Of a stretch of 64,000 nucleotides of DNA, positions 45,184 through 57,340 are shown one piece after another; position 1 is the first letter of the stretch, and every line of letters begins with the position of its first letter. Made by a program: the position numbers and the translations under genes. The notes below the pieces were generated by a model. The model was not told the origin of the DNA. It made no database searches and saw nothing but the letters and a program-made list of their open reading frames with translations. Location: assembly GCA_009667805.1 (NCBI GenBank), contig CM019071.1, forward strand, positions 43,214,250-43,278,249, read 5' to 3'. This DNA comes from Leptobrachium leishanense. Taxonomy: Eukaryota > Chordata > Amphibia > Anura > Megophryidae.

Positions 45184-45664
45184 ACAATAGACTGCCTTCT
45201 GGGCAGGCTTTCCACCTTGTAAATAATATTACTGTATACTTTATAACTGCACAACTAGATGTTATTAAAAGTTATTAATGTGGCCTGTCTGAGCCTCTTC
45301 TCCTACAGAGCATCCTCTGTGAGATAATAAAGGTGCAACTCTCGATCTCCATCCTAAACGCCGATTGGTGCAGCTGGATTTTTAGATTAATAGCCAGGAC
45401 TGCCATCAGAAATTTTGGGAACCATTACTGAACCCCTACTCGGGGGCCGTCATTCCCTCAACTGCCTTCAAACCGCGTTTAAACATGATGAGCAAAAATG
45501 GTAAAAATGAGCTGAGCACACAGCAGTGAAATGGCTCAGTAGTGAAAGGGTTAAAATAAGTATCATGTCAATGGTTATTTTTCCTCTGAAAATACAAAAT
45601 AATGAAAGTGTGTTGAAAAATAAAACAAATTCACAAAAAAATCCATAATAATAGTAAATTGAAG
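45184..45664. mobile_element. Repeat debris including a piggyBac-like MITE end
   Basis: From about 45470 to 45554, GCGTTTAAACATGATGAGCA through AGTGAAAGGGTTAA matches the right end of the MITE at 53861-55428, finishing in TTAA at 45551-45554. The rest (45184-45470) has no recognised feature. Confidence 0.55.
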
Positions 45665-45859
45665 ATTAGATTTATTTATTTATAAAGGATTTTACCAGGA
45701 AGGATACATTGAGATTTCTCTCGTTTTCAAGTATGTCCTGGGTTCAAGAACATTGAAGTGTTACAGTTACAGAAATACAAAGTAATACAATGCAAGATAT
45801 TAAAAAACAACACAAATATACAGATTAAGAGAAAAATAAATATGTAGGAAATAGTCATT

Positions 45860-47440
45860 ATGTCACATGTTTACAGGCGCATTCTGTATATAGTCACTGT
45901 GTTACATGTTTACAGGCACATTCTGTATATAGTCACTGTGTTACATGTTTACAGGCACATTCTGTATATAGTCACTGTGTTACATGTTTACAGGCACATT
46001 CTGTATATAGTCACTGTTACATATTTACAGGTGCATTATGTATATAGTCATTATGTTACATGTTTACAGGTGCATTCTGTATATAGTCATTATGTTACAT
46101 GTTTACAGGTGCATTCTGTATATAGTCACTATGTTACATGTTTACAGGCGCATTCTGTATATAGTCACTGTTACATATTTACAGGTGCATTATGTATATA
46201 GTCATTATGTTACATGTTTACAGGTGCATTCTGTATATAGTCATTATGTTACATGTTTACAGGTGCATTCTGTATATAGTCACTATGCTACATGTTTACA
46301 GGTGCATTCTGTATATAGTCACTGTGTTACATGTTTACAGACACATTCTGTATATAGTCACTGTGTTACATGTTTACAGGTGCATTCTGTATATAGTCAC
46401 TGTGTTACATGTTTACAGGTGCATTCTGTATATAGTCATTATGTTGCATGTTTACAGGTGCATTCTGTATATAGTCATTATGTTACATGTTTACAGGTGC
46501 ATTCTGTATATAGTCACTATGTTACATGTTTACAGGCGCATTCTGTATATAGTCACTATGTTACTGTCAAGGTCCGAACCACCAGACCCTCTGGCGCCCT
46601 CTTTTGTTCTCCTTTTGCCCTGTTTTGCACTGATATGCAGGTTCTAGGACTCTTTCCTCCATACGCTTCTTGAACTATAATTTGCATAATGGACATGGAA
46701 CCACACCTGCCGTTCATCTCCCTAATTAATCCTGCATATGAGGAAGCTACACCCCTGATCCCACGCTTCCTCATTGAAGTTCCTAGCTTAGCTAGTGCAG
46801 ACCTGCCTTCCACAGATCCTTGCCTGGAACCCCTCCTGCTCTTGATCCATAGACCTTCCTGTACACCCTCTGCTATTTCTGGACATTCTCTACCGGTATC
46901 CTCCATTGCCCCCTGTACCCTCTGCTTTCCATTATTGATAAAACCGTGTACCAGATCTCTGCTAATTCTTGACCACTCTATTGCCTATTCCTATTTTGTA
47001 CCTGCGCCTGATTTATATGTTCTATATCCATTGTTTATTTTCCTGGTCTGTTGTCAGTTTATTTGTATTCACAAATAAACCCTGTTACCCTGTATCCTGC
47101 CTTCTGATACATTTACTGCACCTTGGGCTCACACCCACATTTCTGCACATCTGCTAGGCCAGGCTTGTGACAGTTACATGTTTACAGGTGCATTCTGTAT
47201 ATAGTCACTGTGTTACATGTTTACAGGTGCATTCTGTATATAGTCACTGTGTTACATATTTACAGGTGCATTCTGTATATAGTCACTGTGTTACATGTTT
47301 ACAGGTGCATTCTGTATATAGTCACTGTGTTACATGTTTACAGGTGCATTCTGTATATAGTCACTGTGTTACATGTTTACAGGTGCATTCTGTATATAGT
47401 CACTGTGTTACATGTTTACAGGTGCATTCTGTATTGAGGT
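45860..47440. repeat. 39-bp satellite in the LINE 3' region, split by a solo LTR
   Basis: Units contain TTACATGTTTACAGGTGCAT and TCTGTATATAGTCAC; period 39 bp. They fill 45860-46564 and 47173-47440. The last unit on the right merges into the end of the LINE ORF, so the array grew out of LINE 3' sequence. Frames of 13-residue repeats on + are artefacts (39 is a multiple of three). Confidence 0.9.
46565..47172. mobile_element. Solo LTR inserted in the 39-bp satellite
   Basis: A 608-bp unit starts TGTCAAGGTCC and ends GCTTGTGACA, flanked by the exact 5-bp duplication GTTAC (46560-46564, 47173-47177). It has an ACAAATAAACCC polyadenylation-type signal near 47070. The ORFs inside it (46556-46906 -, 46689-47078 +) have no retroviral or host motif. 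Part of its interior resembles 1-313. Confidence 0.9.
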
Positions 47441-48963
47441 ATGTTAATAGGGAACTCTTTCGTGACTTTAGACTGGGGGAAGATTTGACGGCATCTGGGA
47501 GGTTATTCCGTAATTGTGGTGCTCTGTAGGAAAATGAGGATCGGGCCACTGTCTTTTTGTATTGTGGTATAGCAAGTAAGGTGCTGGTCCTGGATCTGAG
47601 GTTATAGGATGAGGGAGCTGCTGGGGGAAGCAGTCTATTCAGGTAGGGTGGCAGCTTCCCAGAAAAGCTCTTAAACACCAGGTTGGAAAGGTGAAGGGTG
47701 CGCCTAGAGTGATGGCCAGTGATGGCCAGTTTAGTTCTTTTAACATGTCACAATGGTGGGTCATGTAGTTACATTGTAGCACAAAGCGACAGAATGAGTT
47801 ATACAATGTGGTAAGTTTCTGAAGGTGTAGTGTATGCAGCCGCCCCGCGAACACATCTCCGCATTCAATAGCTGGCATAAGCATTTGTTGTACAATCTGT
47901 TTTCTTACCGCGGGGCTCAGGCAGGATTTGTTTCTGTACAGGGCACCTAGTTCGGGGTAAAGTTTTTTTTAGATGAGTTTTTCTATGTGGGGCAAAAGGA
48001 TAGATTTGGGTCCAACCACATACCTAGATGTTTGAGAAGTGACTGTGGTCAGCGTGCCATTTGATTTTGTCCCCACACATAGATGGGGATTTTGTAATTT
48101 GTGTAGTTTAGGTTTTGTTCCAAAGAGCATTGTTACAGTTTTGTCAGTATTTAAAAAAAGTTTGTTGTGTTTGATCCACTTTTCTACCTCAGTGAATTGT
48201 TCTTGCAGCGCGGCCTCCAGCTGCGGGAGATTTGGTCTGCTGGTATAGATTACCGTGTCGTCTGCGTACATGTGTACAGTTGAAGCTTTGCAGACATTGG
48301 ACAGATCATTTATGAATATTGTTAATAGCAGGGGGCCGAGTATTGAGCCTTGGGGTACACCACACGTGACTGGGAGCGGGAGGGAGGAGCTGCCAGAAAG
48401 AGACACATATTGCAATCGGTTGGATACATAAGATTGAAACCAGGTTAGCGTGCGATCACCAATACCAGAGTTTTTGAGTTTTTGTAATAGGATGCCATGG
48501 TCTACAGTGTCAAAGGCCTTGGCATAATCAAGGAAGATGCTCCAGTTAGGTTTCCTTGTTCCATCCCAGCTTGGATATCATTGCAGACTTTTAAAAGGGC
48601 GGTTGTAGTTGAGTGATTTGGACGAAAGCCTGATTGATCTGGGGTTAAGTAGTTCCAATATTGATAATAATCACGTAATTGTGTGTAAATGCATTTTTCC
48701 AAAATTTTTGACATTACAGGGAGCAATGATATCGGACGGTAGTTGGATACCAAAGTACTGTCACCACTTTTATGGATAGGTAACACTCTCGCAGTCTTCC
48801 AGAGTTTGGGTATGTATCCAGTCGCCAGTGATTCATTTATTAGGGTTGCGACAGGATTTGCAATTGCTGGCACACTGATTTTCTGCAGCATTGCTGGTAT
48901 TTGATCAGGTCCAGACTGGTATTTCATTTTTTGGTTACGGAGGAGTTTGTAACGACACTGACA
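47400..48963 (-). pseudogene. L2/CR1-like LINE reverse transcriptase, 3' half
   Basis: In successive minus frames: MKYQSGPDQIPAM with YRPISLLPVMSKILEK and DQSGFRPNHSTTTAL (48927-48502); GVPQGSILGPLLLTIFINDL and MYADDTVIYTS, the polymerase active site (48415-47969); LHLQKLTTLYNSFCRF (47884-47639); and a C-terminal end APQLRNNLPDAVKSSPSLKS (47678-47400). This domain set is that of a Jockey-superfamily (L2/CR1-type) LINE. Each step needs a frameshift, for example at the A-run at 48924-48929, so it is dead. Confidence 0.88.
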
Positions 48964-49153
48964 GGCACTGGTCTAAAACTGAATTCCTGTCTGATACAGG
49001 GTCTTTGCACAGTTGGAGGGGCCTGACCTGCATGAGGCCTCTCTGATTGCCAAGCTAGAAAATGACATGCAATCAAAGTGGTGGCTAGGGATGAGCCGAA
49101 CACCCCCGAGTTCGGTTCGCATTCGAACTCGAACACGAAGTCAATACAAGTCA

Positions 49154-49433
49154 TGTTGGTTATGTATGAAAGAGGCACTGGAGTCTTGTGAATCTGCAGT
49201 AGAGAACTTTACTTTGTGCATATAGCAATAAAACAACTTATAACAGATTAGTCACTGGATATATATCAGGATGGTTCTTCATCACACAGCTAGAAAGGAA
49301 GAAGGAAGTAAAGCAGAGACAATAGAGACTTATTTCCTGTGAACATATACCAACGAGTTTAGAACACATTTAACCTGTACTAACAGCGCCACCTGCAGTC
49401 CATAGTATAATATATGCTGTTGTATCTCCAACA
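49154..49433 (-). repeat. Copia 3' LTR
   Basis: 280 bp, almost identical to 53435-53714. The two differences lie near 49276-49280 (GGTTCT against GCTTCA). Confidence 0.95.
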
Positions 49434-49458
49434 CCCCTTCTCAACAGCATGTGCATAA

Positions 49459-52400
49459 TCATACAACATTCAGCTTCTTTTGAAGAAAACAATAACGTTC
49501 CTTTGGCAACGGTTTGGTGAGTGCATCTGCAGTCATCTCTTCTGATGGGCAATACTGAATATCGATAAGTCCTTGCTCTTGTGTGTCCCTGAGCAGATGA
49601 TATTTTACGTCTATGTGCTTGGTTCTAGGGTTGATCCTTTCTGATTGTGTCAACTTTATACATCCCTGGTTGTCTTCAAAGATGGGTATCGGTTTAGACA
49701 TATCCAGTCCCATGTCTAATAGAAGTTGACGAATCCAATTGCTTCTTGACATGCATGTGCTGCTGCTATGTATTCTGCTTCAGTTGAAGAGAGTGCAACA
49801 GTCGCTTGTTTTCGACTAGACCAGCTGATGGTTCCTTCTCCGTACTGGAAGATGTAACCAGTAGTAGATTTGCGGTCTGTGATATCTCCGGCCCAGTCAG
49901 CATCTACATATCCAATTAAGTTTGCATTGGGTGTTGCTGGCAGTCGCAGTTTCATATGAATTGTTCCTTTTAGATACTGTATCACCCTTTTTACGGCATT
50001 CCAATCACGTTGACAGGGTGTTGAAACTTTTCTACAGAGTATACTCAATGCTGCGGCAATGTCTGGTCTTGTCACAGTTGCAATGTATAACAATTTTCCA
50101 ATTGCTTTGCGGTACTTCTCATTGTTAGGTAACAAGTTTTCCATTCCATTGTCTTTCTGATAAGCTGGTTCCATAGGCGTTTTCACCTCTTTTGCATCTT
50201 GCATGTGAAACTCTGCTAGAATATCTGTAATTTTCTGACTTTGGTGAAGAAGATAACTTCCGTCTTCTTCTTTCTCGATTTGGATTCCTAAATAGTGAGC
50301 AATGTTCCCAAGCTCTTTAATCTCAAAGTTTTGTTTCAATGTGCTAGTTATTTGATCATAATCCCCTTCTTGTTCAAAACAAATTATGATGTCATCAACA
50401 TAAATTAGTAGGTAGATCCATTTGTTGTCTTGATTCTTTGAATACAGGCATGGATCAGCGTTACTTCTTGAAAATCCTTCTGTTGTGAGTACTTCGTTCA
50501 CTTTTTCATTCCACATTCTTGCTGCTTGTTTGAGACCATAGATGCTCTTTTGCAGTTTACACACAAGGTTCTGTCCTGTATTAAACCCTGGTGGCTGCTC
50601 CATGTAGAGTTCCTCTTTGATATCTCCATATAGAAAAGCTGTTTTGACATCCAGGTGCTTCACTTGCATTTGTTTTTCAGCTGCAATGCTGAGGAATGTT
50701 CTAATGGTTGTGTGCTTTACCACTGGAGCAAATGTTTCATCATAATCTTCTCCATATTTCTGGGAATATCCCTTGGCGACTACTCTTGCCTTGTATCTGT
50801 GAATGTTTCCTTCTGCGTCGTACTTCACTTTAAAAATCCATTTACTTCCTATAGTTTTGTGACCGGGAGGGAGCTCTGTGAGAGTCCAGGTTTCATTTTT
50901 CTGAAGTGATTTTAGTTCTTCTTCAGCCGCCTTTCTCCACTGATTGGCTTCCCCTTTTGGTAGTTTATCTATGTCTTCCCAAGATGTTGGTTCAAATGTC
51001 TCATGTGTCTTAACAGTGTATGACAGCTTGCGCGGTGGGATCCCTTTTGTTGTCCGAGTAGATCTTCTGATTTCTGGTTGTTCTGTCGGTTCTACTGGAT
51101 TGTGAACAGTTAAGTCATCAATTGTGAGTTCCACTTCTTGGTCTGACTCCTGCACAGTTTCCTTTTGGTCAGCATCTCTTGCTATTTCAATCGGCACCTT
51201 TTCTTCGTGTTTTTCGGGAGTCATTATTTCTGATGTTTGGCTTTCATCAAAATAAACACTGCGGCTTACTGTGACCTTGTTGGTCTTTGGATTAAGGATT
51301 CTGTATCCCTTACTTTGTTCACTGTAGCCTATTAGAATGCCTTCTATGGCTCTGTTCTCCCACTTGGAGCGTTTTTCACTTGGAATGTAAACGTATGCTT
51401 TGCAACCAAACACTCTAATATGACCTATACTAGGTTTTGATCTGTTCCACATTTCATAAGGGGTACTTTCAATAGCTTTAGATGGTAGTCTGTTCTGTAG
51501 ATATGTTGCAGTCATTATTGCTTCTCCCCAGTACTTGTTGTGTAGGTTGGCATCTGAAAGCATGCATCTGGCCATTTCTACAAGAGTGCGATTTTTTCTT
51601 TCAGCTACACCGTTTTGTTCTGGAGTGTACGGTACGGTTGTCTGGTGTATGATACCATGTTTCTTTAGATATGATTCCACTTCTTTACCCATATATTCCC
51701 CTCCATTGTCCGTGCGTATTATTCCGGGTTTCCTTTGAAATTTGTTGCTAGTCATCGCTACAAATTCTTGAAGTTTATCAGTTGTCTCACTTTTGTGTTT
51801 CATCAGATATGTCGTTGTGTACCTGGAATAGTCATCAATGAAGGTTATTAAATATTTGTTGCCGCTGGGTGTCGGGGTTTTCATTGGTCCACACACGTCA
51901 CTGTGTATAAGTTCCATGGGTTTAGTGGTTTTTCTTTGACTGGCTTGTGGAAGTGGTGTACGTGTGGCCTTTGCTTTGATGCAACACGTGCACTTCATCA
52001 ACTTTGGACAAGGTATCATTATCATGTCTTCTGATAATTCTCTCTTAGAAAGTTCCTTTATAGCTTCTGAGTTTCGATGCCCCAATCGTCTGTGCCATAG
52101 ATGGATGCACTTGTCATGTGGATTATGAGTGACTGTTTTGACTTGAACACGTTCAGTGACGATTTTGTATAGGTGTTCATTCAACCTTCCTTTTGCAACG
52201 ATTTCTTTTCTGTTTCGAATTGTGCATTCATTACCTCGGAATTGTACTGTAAGTCCATTGTTAGCAAGGTTTTTTACTGATAGGAGGCTTCCTTCTAGAC
52301 TTGGAACATACAGAACGTTCTTTACAAGGATGCTTCGGTTACCTCCTGATGGTGTGATGCAGTTCAGAAATCCTTGACCTTTACCTTCTGATGTAATACT

Positions 52401-53324
52401 TTTCCCATTTGCTAGGAAGACTTTGTCTTTTGTATTAAAATTAATTTCTGTGAAGAAGGTCTCATCACTGGTCATGTGACTTGTTGCTCCTGAGTCAATG
52501 TACCATCCATGCGGGGTAGTATTCTGAGTTACTTTAAAACTTGCACTCCACGCTGTGTCTTTGCTTTCCTGTGTGGCTGCTTTAGCTCTTTCTTTTGTGA
52601 ATGTCTCTCTCCTTCGCTGTTCTGCTTTCCAGATTGAACAATTATATTTCAAATGACCTGTCCTTTTGCAGCGAAAACACACTGGTCTCTTTGTTTTGTT
52701 TTGTGTTTTCATTCACCTTTAGAGCTACTTCTGTTTTGTCATTCTCTTCACCACGTATATTTTCCTTCTTTCTGTTGTATTCATCAATTAATTTCCCTTT
52801 AGCATATTCCAGTGTTAGTTCTTCCTCTGGTCTGGTTTCTAGAGCGTTTATCAGGGCACTATATGATTCTGGAAGGCTGCATAATAGTAATGCCACTACA
52901 TGATTGTCTTTTATTTCTTCTCCAATTGCACGTAATTGCTCCACAATTTCCAGCATAGCGTTCACATGTTCACACATTTCCTGGCCTTTTTCCAGCCTCA
53001 TCTTATACAGTTTACGTAGCAGATATAGTTTACTGTTTAAGTTTGAACGCTCGTGCAGTTTCTGTAGCGCACTCCACATACCTTTAGCTGTGTTTTCTTT
53101 TCTTATATGGATAAGTTGATCATCCTCCACTAACAGGCTTATAACTGCTTTTGCTTGCCTGTTTCTTTTGTCCCATTCTTCTGGGTTGTCAGTGGGTCTG
53201 ATTGTATCCAGCACCTGCCACAGATCATCTTTGGATAACAGCATTTCCAGCTTAAACTTCCACAGCTGATAATTGGTATTGTTTAGCTTTGCTATTGCAT
53301 TTTCACATCTGAGCCACTTGCCAT
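49459..53324 (-). pseudogene. Copia Gag-Pol polyprotein, three small frameshifts
   Basis: An ATG at 53324 opens MASGSD; about ten codons on, the frame shifts to the long Gag frame (AKLNNTNYQLWKFKLEML, a UBN2-type Gag). Near 52700 it shifts back to the starting frame, giving the zinc knuckle CFRCKRTGHLKYNC, protease DSGATSHM, integrase (HLWHRRLGH, RTDNGGEY, VAERKNRTL), reverse transcriptase (YVDDIIICFE near 50395) and RNase H (DADWAGD, STEAEYIAA). A third shift near 49739 leads to the last 90 codons (FEDNQGCIKL). The first two shifts cancel, so the ancestral gene was one ORF, as in other Copia; they look like mutations rather than programmed frameshifting. Other than these, no stops occur. Confidence 0.92.
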
Positions 53325-53434
53325 CTTTCAGTATATTGGATGCAGCTCCTTTCCTCACACACAGCAGGTATTTGGATGATAGCTGCAGCACTTACTGATT
53401 TGTAGTTTCGTTTTCAGTGTCTGGGCCCATAACC

Positions 53435-53714
53435 TGTTGGTTATGTATGAAAGAGGCACTGGAGTCTTGTGAATCTGCAGTAGAGAACTTTACTTTGTGC
53501 ATATAGCAATAAAACAACTTATAACAGATTAGTCACTGGATATATATCAGGATGCTTCATCATCACACAGCTAGAAAGGAAGAAGGAAGTAAAGCAGAGA
53601 CAATAGAGACTTATTTCCTGTGAACATATACCAACGAGTTTAGAACACATTTAACCTGTACTAACAGCGCCACCTGCAGTCCATAGTATAATATATGCTG
53701 TTGTATCTCCAACA
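53435..53714 (-). repeat. Copia 5' LTR
   Basis: 280 bp; on the minus strand it starts TGTTGGAGATACAAC and ends ATAACCAACA, directly followed by the primer-binding site. Confidence 0.95.
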
Positions 53715-53860
53715 AGTCAATGGGACTCAAAGTTCGATTTTTAGAGTGCCCCCCAAGAGGGCATATATGCAAGATATTTGCCATAAAAAGTGTATGGGGG
53801 TCCGGGTGGTGCCCTGGGGGACAGGAAACAAGGACAAAGTTTTTAAAAAGCTGTTTTTAA

Positions 53861-55428
53861 CCCCTTCACTGCTGACGACGTGTGGGACACGTCCTCAGTT
53901 ACTCCCGCTGTATGCTGAGGAGGACGTGTCCCATACGTCATCAGCTTTGCGGGACCCCCGGCGGAGATACTCACCTCTCTGTCTGGGGTCCCACGGCGTT
54001 CTGACGTCAGCGTCATTAGACGCTGAAGTCAAGCTCCTCTTGGCGTAAATGACGTCATCGCGCCATGAGCGATGATGTAATTTCCAGGCGACCCCCGGCA
54101 ATGCCGGGAGATCGCCTGGTAGGGGGGGGGCAATCGGTTCGGATTCCTCTCCCTCCCGATCGGGATGTCCCACAAAAAAAAGCCAGGCACCGCTTAAAAG
54201 GGGAAGAGTCTCCCCTTTTAAGCAGTGCCTGGCTTTAAGGCTAAGGTCAGACTAACGCAGTATTAACGTGCATTTAGCCGCACTAAATCACGGCCGTGCT
54301 AGCAGCAAATTACGTCCAAGGCCGGGCAGCATACAAAGAACGGCCGCACAAAAGTGCGGCCGCGCAAAACAAGTGGCAAACAAACGCATTTTTTTCGAGA
54401 ATGTCAAACTGCTAGTACTGACGTACAGAGTGCGCTGTGTCCGCTAGCGGCGTGTGTGTGTGATTAGGAGACGTCAGACGCTGCTAATGTCCGGCCAACA
54501 TCACGTCCAGATGCAAAAAGTGTTTTATTGATAACCGTACAAAATCACGGATGAAAATGCACATCGTATGACCGCTGTCGCGTATTCCGTGAAAAAATGC
54601 GTCCATTCGTTCGAACGCACTTTTTCACGGACAACGCGAAAAATACGTTAGGCACCCGGTCGCACTTCGGCGCCGAAGTGCGGCCTAGCTCCGGTGGGGG
54701 CCGCCATCTTGGATGGCGGCTCCACCCCCGGGTCCCCCATCACTGCCTGACATCCTCACGCATAGCATGATGACGTCAGATAGCTGGGGAACCCCTAGCT
54801 GCCCGGAATCCCCTGGTGGAGATAGGGGGTTCATTTGAACCCTGATATCTCCAGAACCGTGGCAGCTAGGGGGTCATGGAGGGTGACAATCGAAAGGCCT
54901 GAGCATGGCCTTTCGAATGATATCCAACATGACCAGGTATAAAGTACAAAAATAAAAAAACATGTATTTTTTTTGTGTGTTATTTTTATTAATGCAGCAA
55001 TATTGTTCACATTTCAATTATGTGAACAATGATGCTGCACTAATGATTTTTTTTTTATGATGTGCGTTTGCTAAAAATCATCAAATTTTTTGGGGGGAAT
55101 TAAAAGTCCCCATTTCTAATTTTTGTATAAGCGCACCCCATAGACAATATAACCGCAATTGTTCATGTGATAAAAGGTGAAAAAAAAAACACTTTACACG
55201 CTGCAGATGATTAAATATTCAAGTTTTATTGCATTTTTTTGTTATAATATACAGGCAGAACATGACGTATACATATAAAAATGATATATTATGAATCAGC
55301 CGAGTCTGCCGGAAAGAACGATATATAATATGTCTGGGTCGTATAATAAAATGTGGCTTCAAATCGCATTTAAACATGATGAGCAAAAGCGGTAAAAACA
55401 GCGGTGAAATGCCTCAGCAATGAAAGGG
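53861..55428. mobile_element. piggyBac-like MITE (copy 3)
   Basis: It is flanked by TTAA (53857-53860, 55429-55432), with ends CCCCTTCACTGCTGACG and, inverted, CCCTTTCATTGCTGAGG. A perfect-looking hairpin occurs at 54181-54235 (AGCCAGGCAC...GTGCCTGGCT around CTTAAAAGGGGA). Interior phrases match 18299-19536 in inverted order. It carries a Harbinger-like MITE at 54239-54654. No transposase. Confidence 0.75.
54239..54654. mobile_element. Harbinger-like MITE (copy 3), right end lost
   Basis: It starts GGCTAAGGTCAGACTAACGC after TAA and follows the 22334-22760 copy closely (CGGCCGCACAAAAGTGCGGC, GCGTCCATTCGTTCGAACGC) but stops at ATACGTTAG, without the GTCTGACCCTAGCC end. Confidence 0.7.
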
Positions 55429-55536
55429 TTAAAGGAACAGTGAGTTTTCCATAAAATAAGGGTGAAAAATTCCTTCAAATATCGTGCCTAGGAGGTCCCC
55501 ATAACCTGCCTGTGAAGTGGCGGATTTGTAGGATGT

Positions 55537-57340
55537 ACTGTATGTTGGAAAAGTGTCCACTCACAACTCTGGAGCCCCAACACTGGCTCTGAGCGGGTAA
55601 TCGCCTCGGGGTTGTTTTTCTGAAGATATTCTCCGGTAACCCACTCCTTTTGTCTGCAATTCTTCACAGCTCTCTCGATGAGGGAAATGTAAAGTAAAGC
55701 AGAAACAATCTCTGTGTGTATCTGAATTGCAACAGTCGAATGAGAAAAACTCCTAGCGGAGTGACAACTCACATTTGCTGGAGCTTATTCAAGCTCAGGA
55801 TATGCGCCTATGGATTTTGTGTGGTCAAATCCAAGAAAAAACAATTGGATGCTGGAACTCGTTCTTTAAAAAATTTATTAAAAATTAACAAGTTAAAATA
55901 ATAGTCCAGGACGCGTTTCGCCGCTAATGATATGTCTTCATATACTCACCTCATAACTATTTTCGTTTAAGTTAGACACTAAGTTTTATGTTATATTTAT
56001 CACCACTCACTACATCAATTTAATCAAGAGTACAATCTCAAGATTGAGGATATATTGTAAAAATACATCTAATATTTAATAATTATACCAATACAATACT
56101 TATCACATATTTAATATTATATATAATGAAATAGCATTAATTATGCATCCATTTAAACTGTACACAATGATCTTCTTATTTTACACTCTTATAATTCAGT
56201 TGATCATAATGATAAAGGTTTTTTTTTCCCCCCTATTATATTGGTCTTTATTGGTTTATAAAAAAGATACAAATACATCTAGAATATGGTTCTCTCATTG
56301 GAGATTGTGTTTGATGTATTAATGCATACATTAATTGCAGCCTATTGTCCCCCCACACGTTTGAGGAGTAGATCTCACGAACGGAATGGGTACCGGCCAA
56401 GCCGCTGGAGCATATTGAGAGATGTGTATGTTGCACATTGCGCCTGTGTATAATGGCGCTGTAGTCGTAGAATTCATACACATTCTTATTTTTGGAACAG
56501 TCAATATATTTTCTTGTGTTCAAGATTTTTCCTTTTTCTTTTTATCCATTGGTTTTTTAATAGAAAAATAAATATAAAAAGGATACATCTTCATTTGGGA
56601 AGTTTGTCTCTCTCAATTGAGATAGGGTACAGTGTACTGATGTGTATATATTAACTGTATCCCATTGTTTTCCCCATATGACGTTCGGGAGCAAATGTTT
56701 AGGAACGAAATAGAGATCGGCGGCACCACTGAAACGCACTGTGAAACGCGGAAGTTGCGCATTGCGCTTGCGCAAAATGGTGCCGTACCGACAGAATGTG
56801 GAGAGGTTCCAAAGAGAGGCATAGAACGCACGCCACTCGCAGATTGATGACATGTGGGACCATTTACATTTTGATTTGTGTGACTATAATATGATGCTTG
56901 GAGGTTCTAATCAGATGATACCAGCTGATGAAGCCGTGATTAGCGGCGAAACGCGTCCTGGACTATTATTTACTTTATTTTAACTATTGTTAATTTTTAA
57001 TAAATTTTTTAAAGAACGAGTTCCAGCATCCAATTGTTTTTTCTTGGATTTGACCACACAAAATCCATAGGTGCATATCCTGAGCTTGAATAAGCTCCAG
57101 CAAATGTGAGTTGTCACTCCGCTAGGAGTTTTTTCATTCGACTGTTGCAATTCAGATACACACAGAGATTGTTTCTGCTTTACTTTACATTTCCCTCATC
57201 GAGAGAGCTGTGAAGAATTGCAGACAAAAAGGAGTGGGATACCTGAGAATATCTTCAGAAAAACAACCCAGAGGCGATTACCCGCTCAGAGCCAGTGTTG
57301 GGGCTCCAGATTTGTGAGTGAACACTTTTCCAACATATGT
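55537..57340. mobile_element. Inverted-repeat element with a hammerhead-like ribozyme at the inner end of an arm
   Basis: The left arm (about 55537-55930) and right arm (about 56921-57340) are inverse copies: TGTTGGAAAAGTG and CACTTTTCCAACA outside, GGCGAAACGCGTCCTGG inside. Between them is a ~1-kb spacer with two diverged ~300-bp direct repeats (56225-56520 and 56560-56860). No known protein is encoded; the frames at 56248-56853 are the two repeats read on the minus strand. The layout resembles inverted terminal copies of a Penelope-like retroelement without a polymerase. Confidence 0.7.
56921..56961 (+). ncRNA. Hammerhead-like self-cleaving ribozyme motif (second site)
   Basis: CCAG (stem I 5'), CTGATGA (56925-56931), then A, GCCG-hairpin-CGGC (stem II), GAAA (56948-56951), CGCG (minimal stem III), TC, CTGG (stem I 3', 56958-56961). 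CCAG pairs fully with CTGG, and stem II has four G-C pairs. One extra base between the core and stem II departs from the textbook form. The inverted copy at about 55906-55940 keeps GAAACGCGTCCTGG but has lost the CTGATGA core. Confidence 0.65.

Larger units (their letters stand above)
49154..53714 (-). mobile_element. Copia LTR retrotransposon, complete and young
   Basis: Two 280-bp LTRs (49154-49433, 53435-53714) differ at only two positions that I can see. Ends are TGTTGG and CCAACA, and the target duplication AGTCA lies at 49149-49153 and 53715-53719. On the minus strand the primer-binding site GGTTATGGGCCCAG starts immediately after the 5' LTR; it complements the anticodon stem-loop of initiator-methionine tRNA, as in Drosophila copia. 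A purine tract GAGAAGGGG precedes the 3' LTR. Coding region at 49459-53324. Confidence 0.96.

Noticed and set aside
46556..47078. Coding genes on both strands at the break in the 39-bp satellite
   Set aside because: They lie entirely within a solo LTR with a GTTAC duplication and have no retroviral or host motif.
53421..53434. tRNA fragment CTGGGCCCATAACC as a tRNA gene or tRNA-derived SINE
   Set aside because: It directly abuts the Copia 5' LTR, and its complement is the primer-binding site; no other tRNA parts are present.
56248..56853. Two similar ~95-codon minus-strand proteins
   Set aside because: They are two diverged copies of a ~300-bp direct repeat; the residue sequences are not conserved beyond what the DNA repeat explains.
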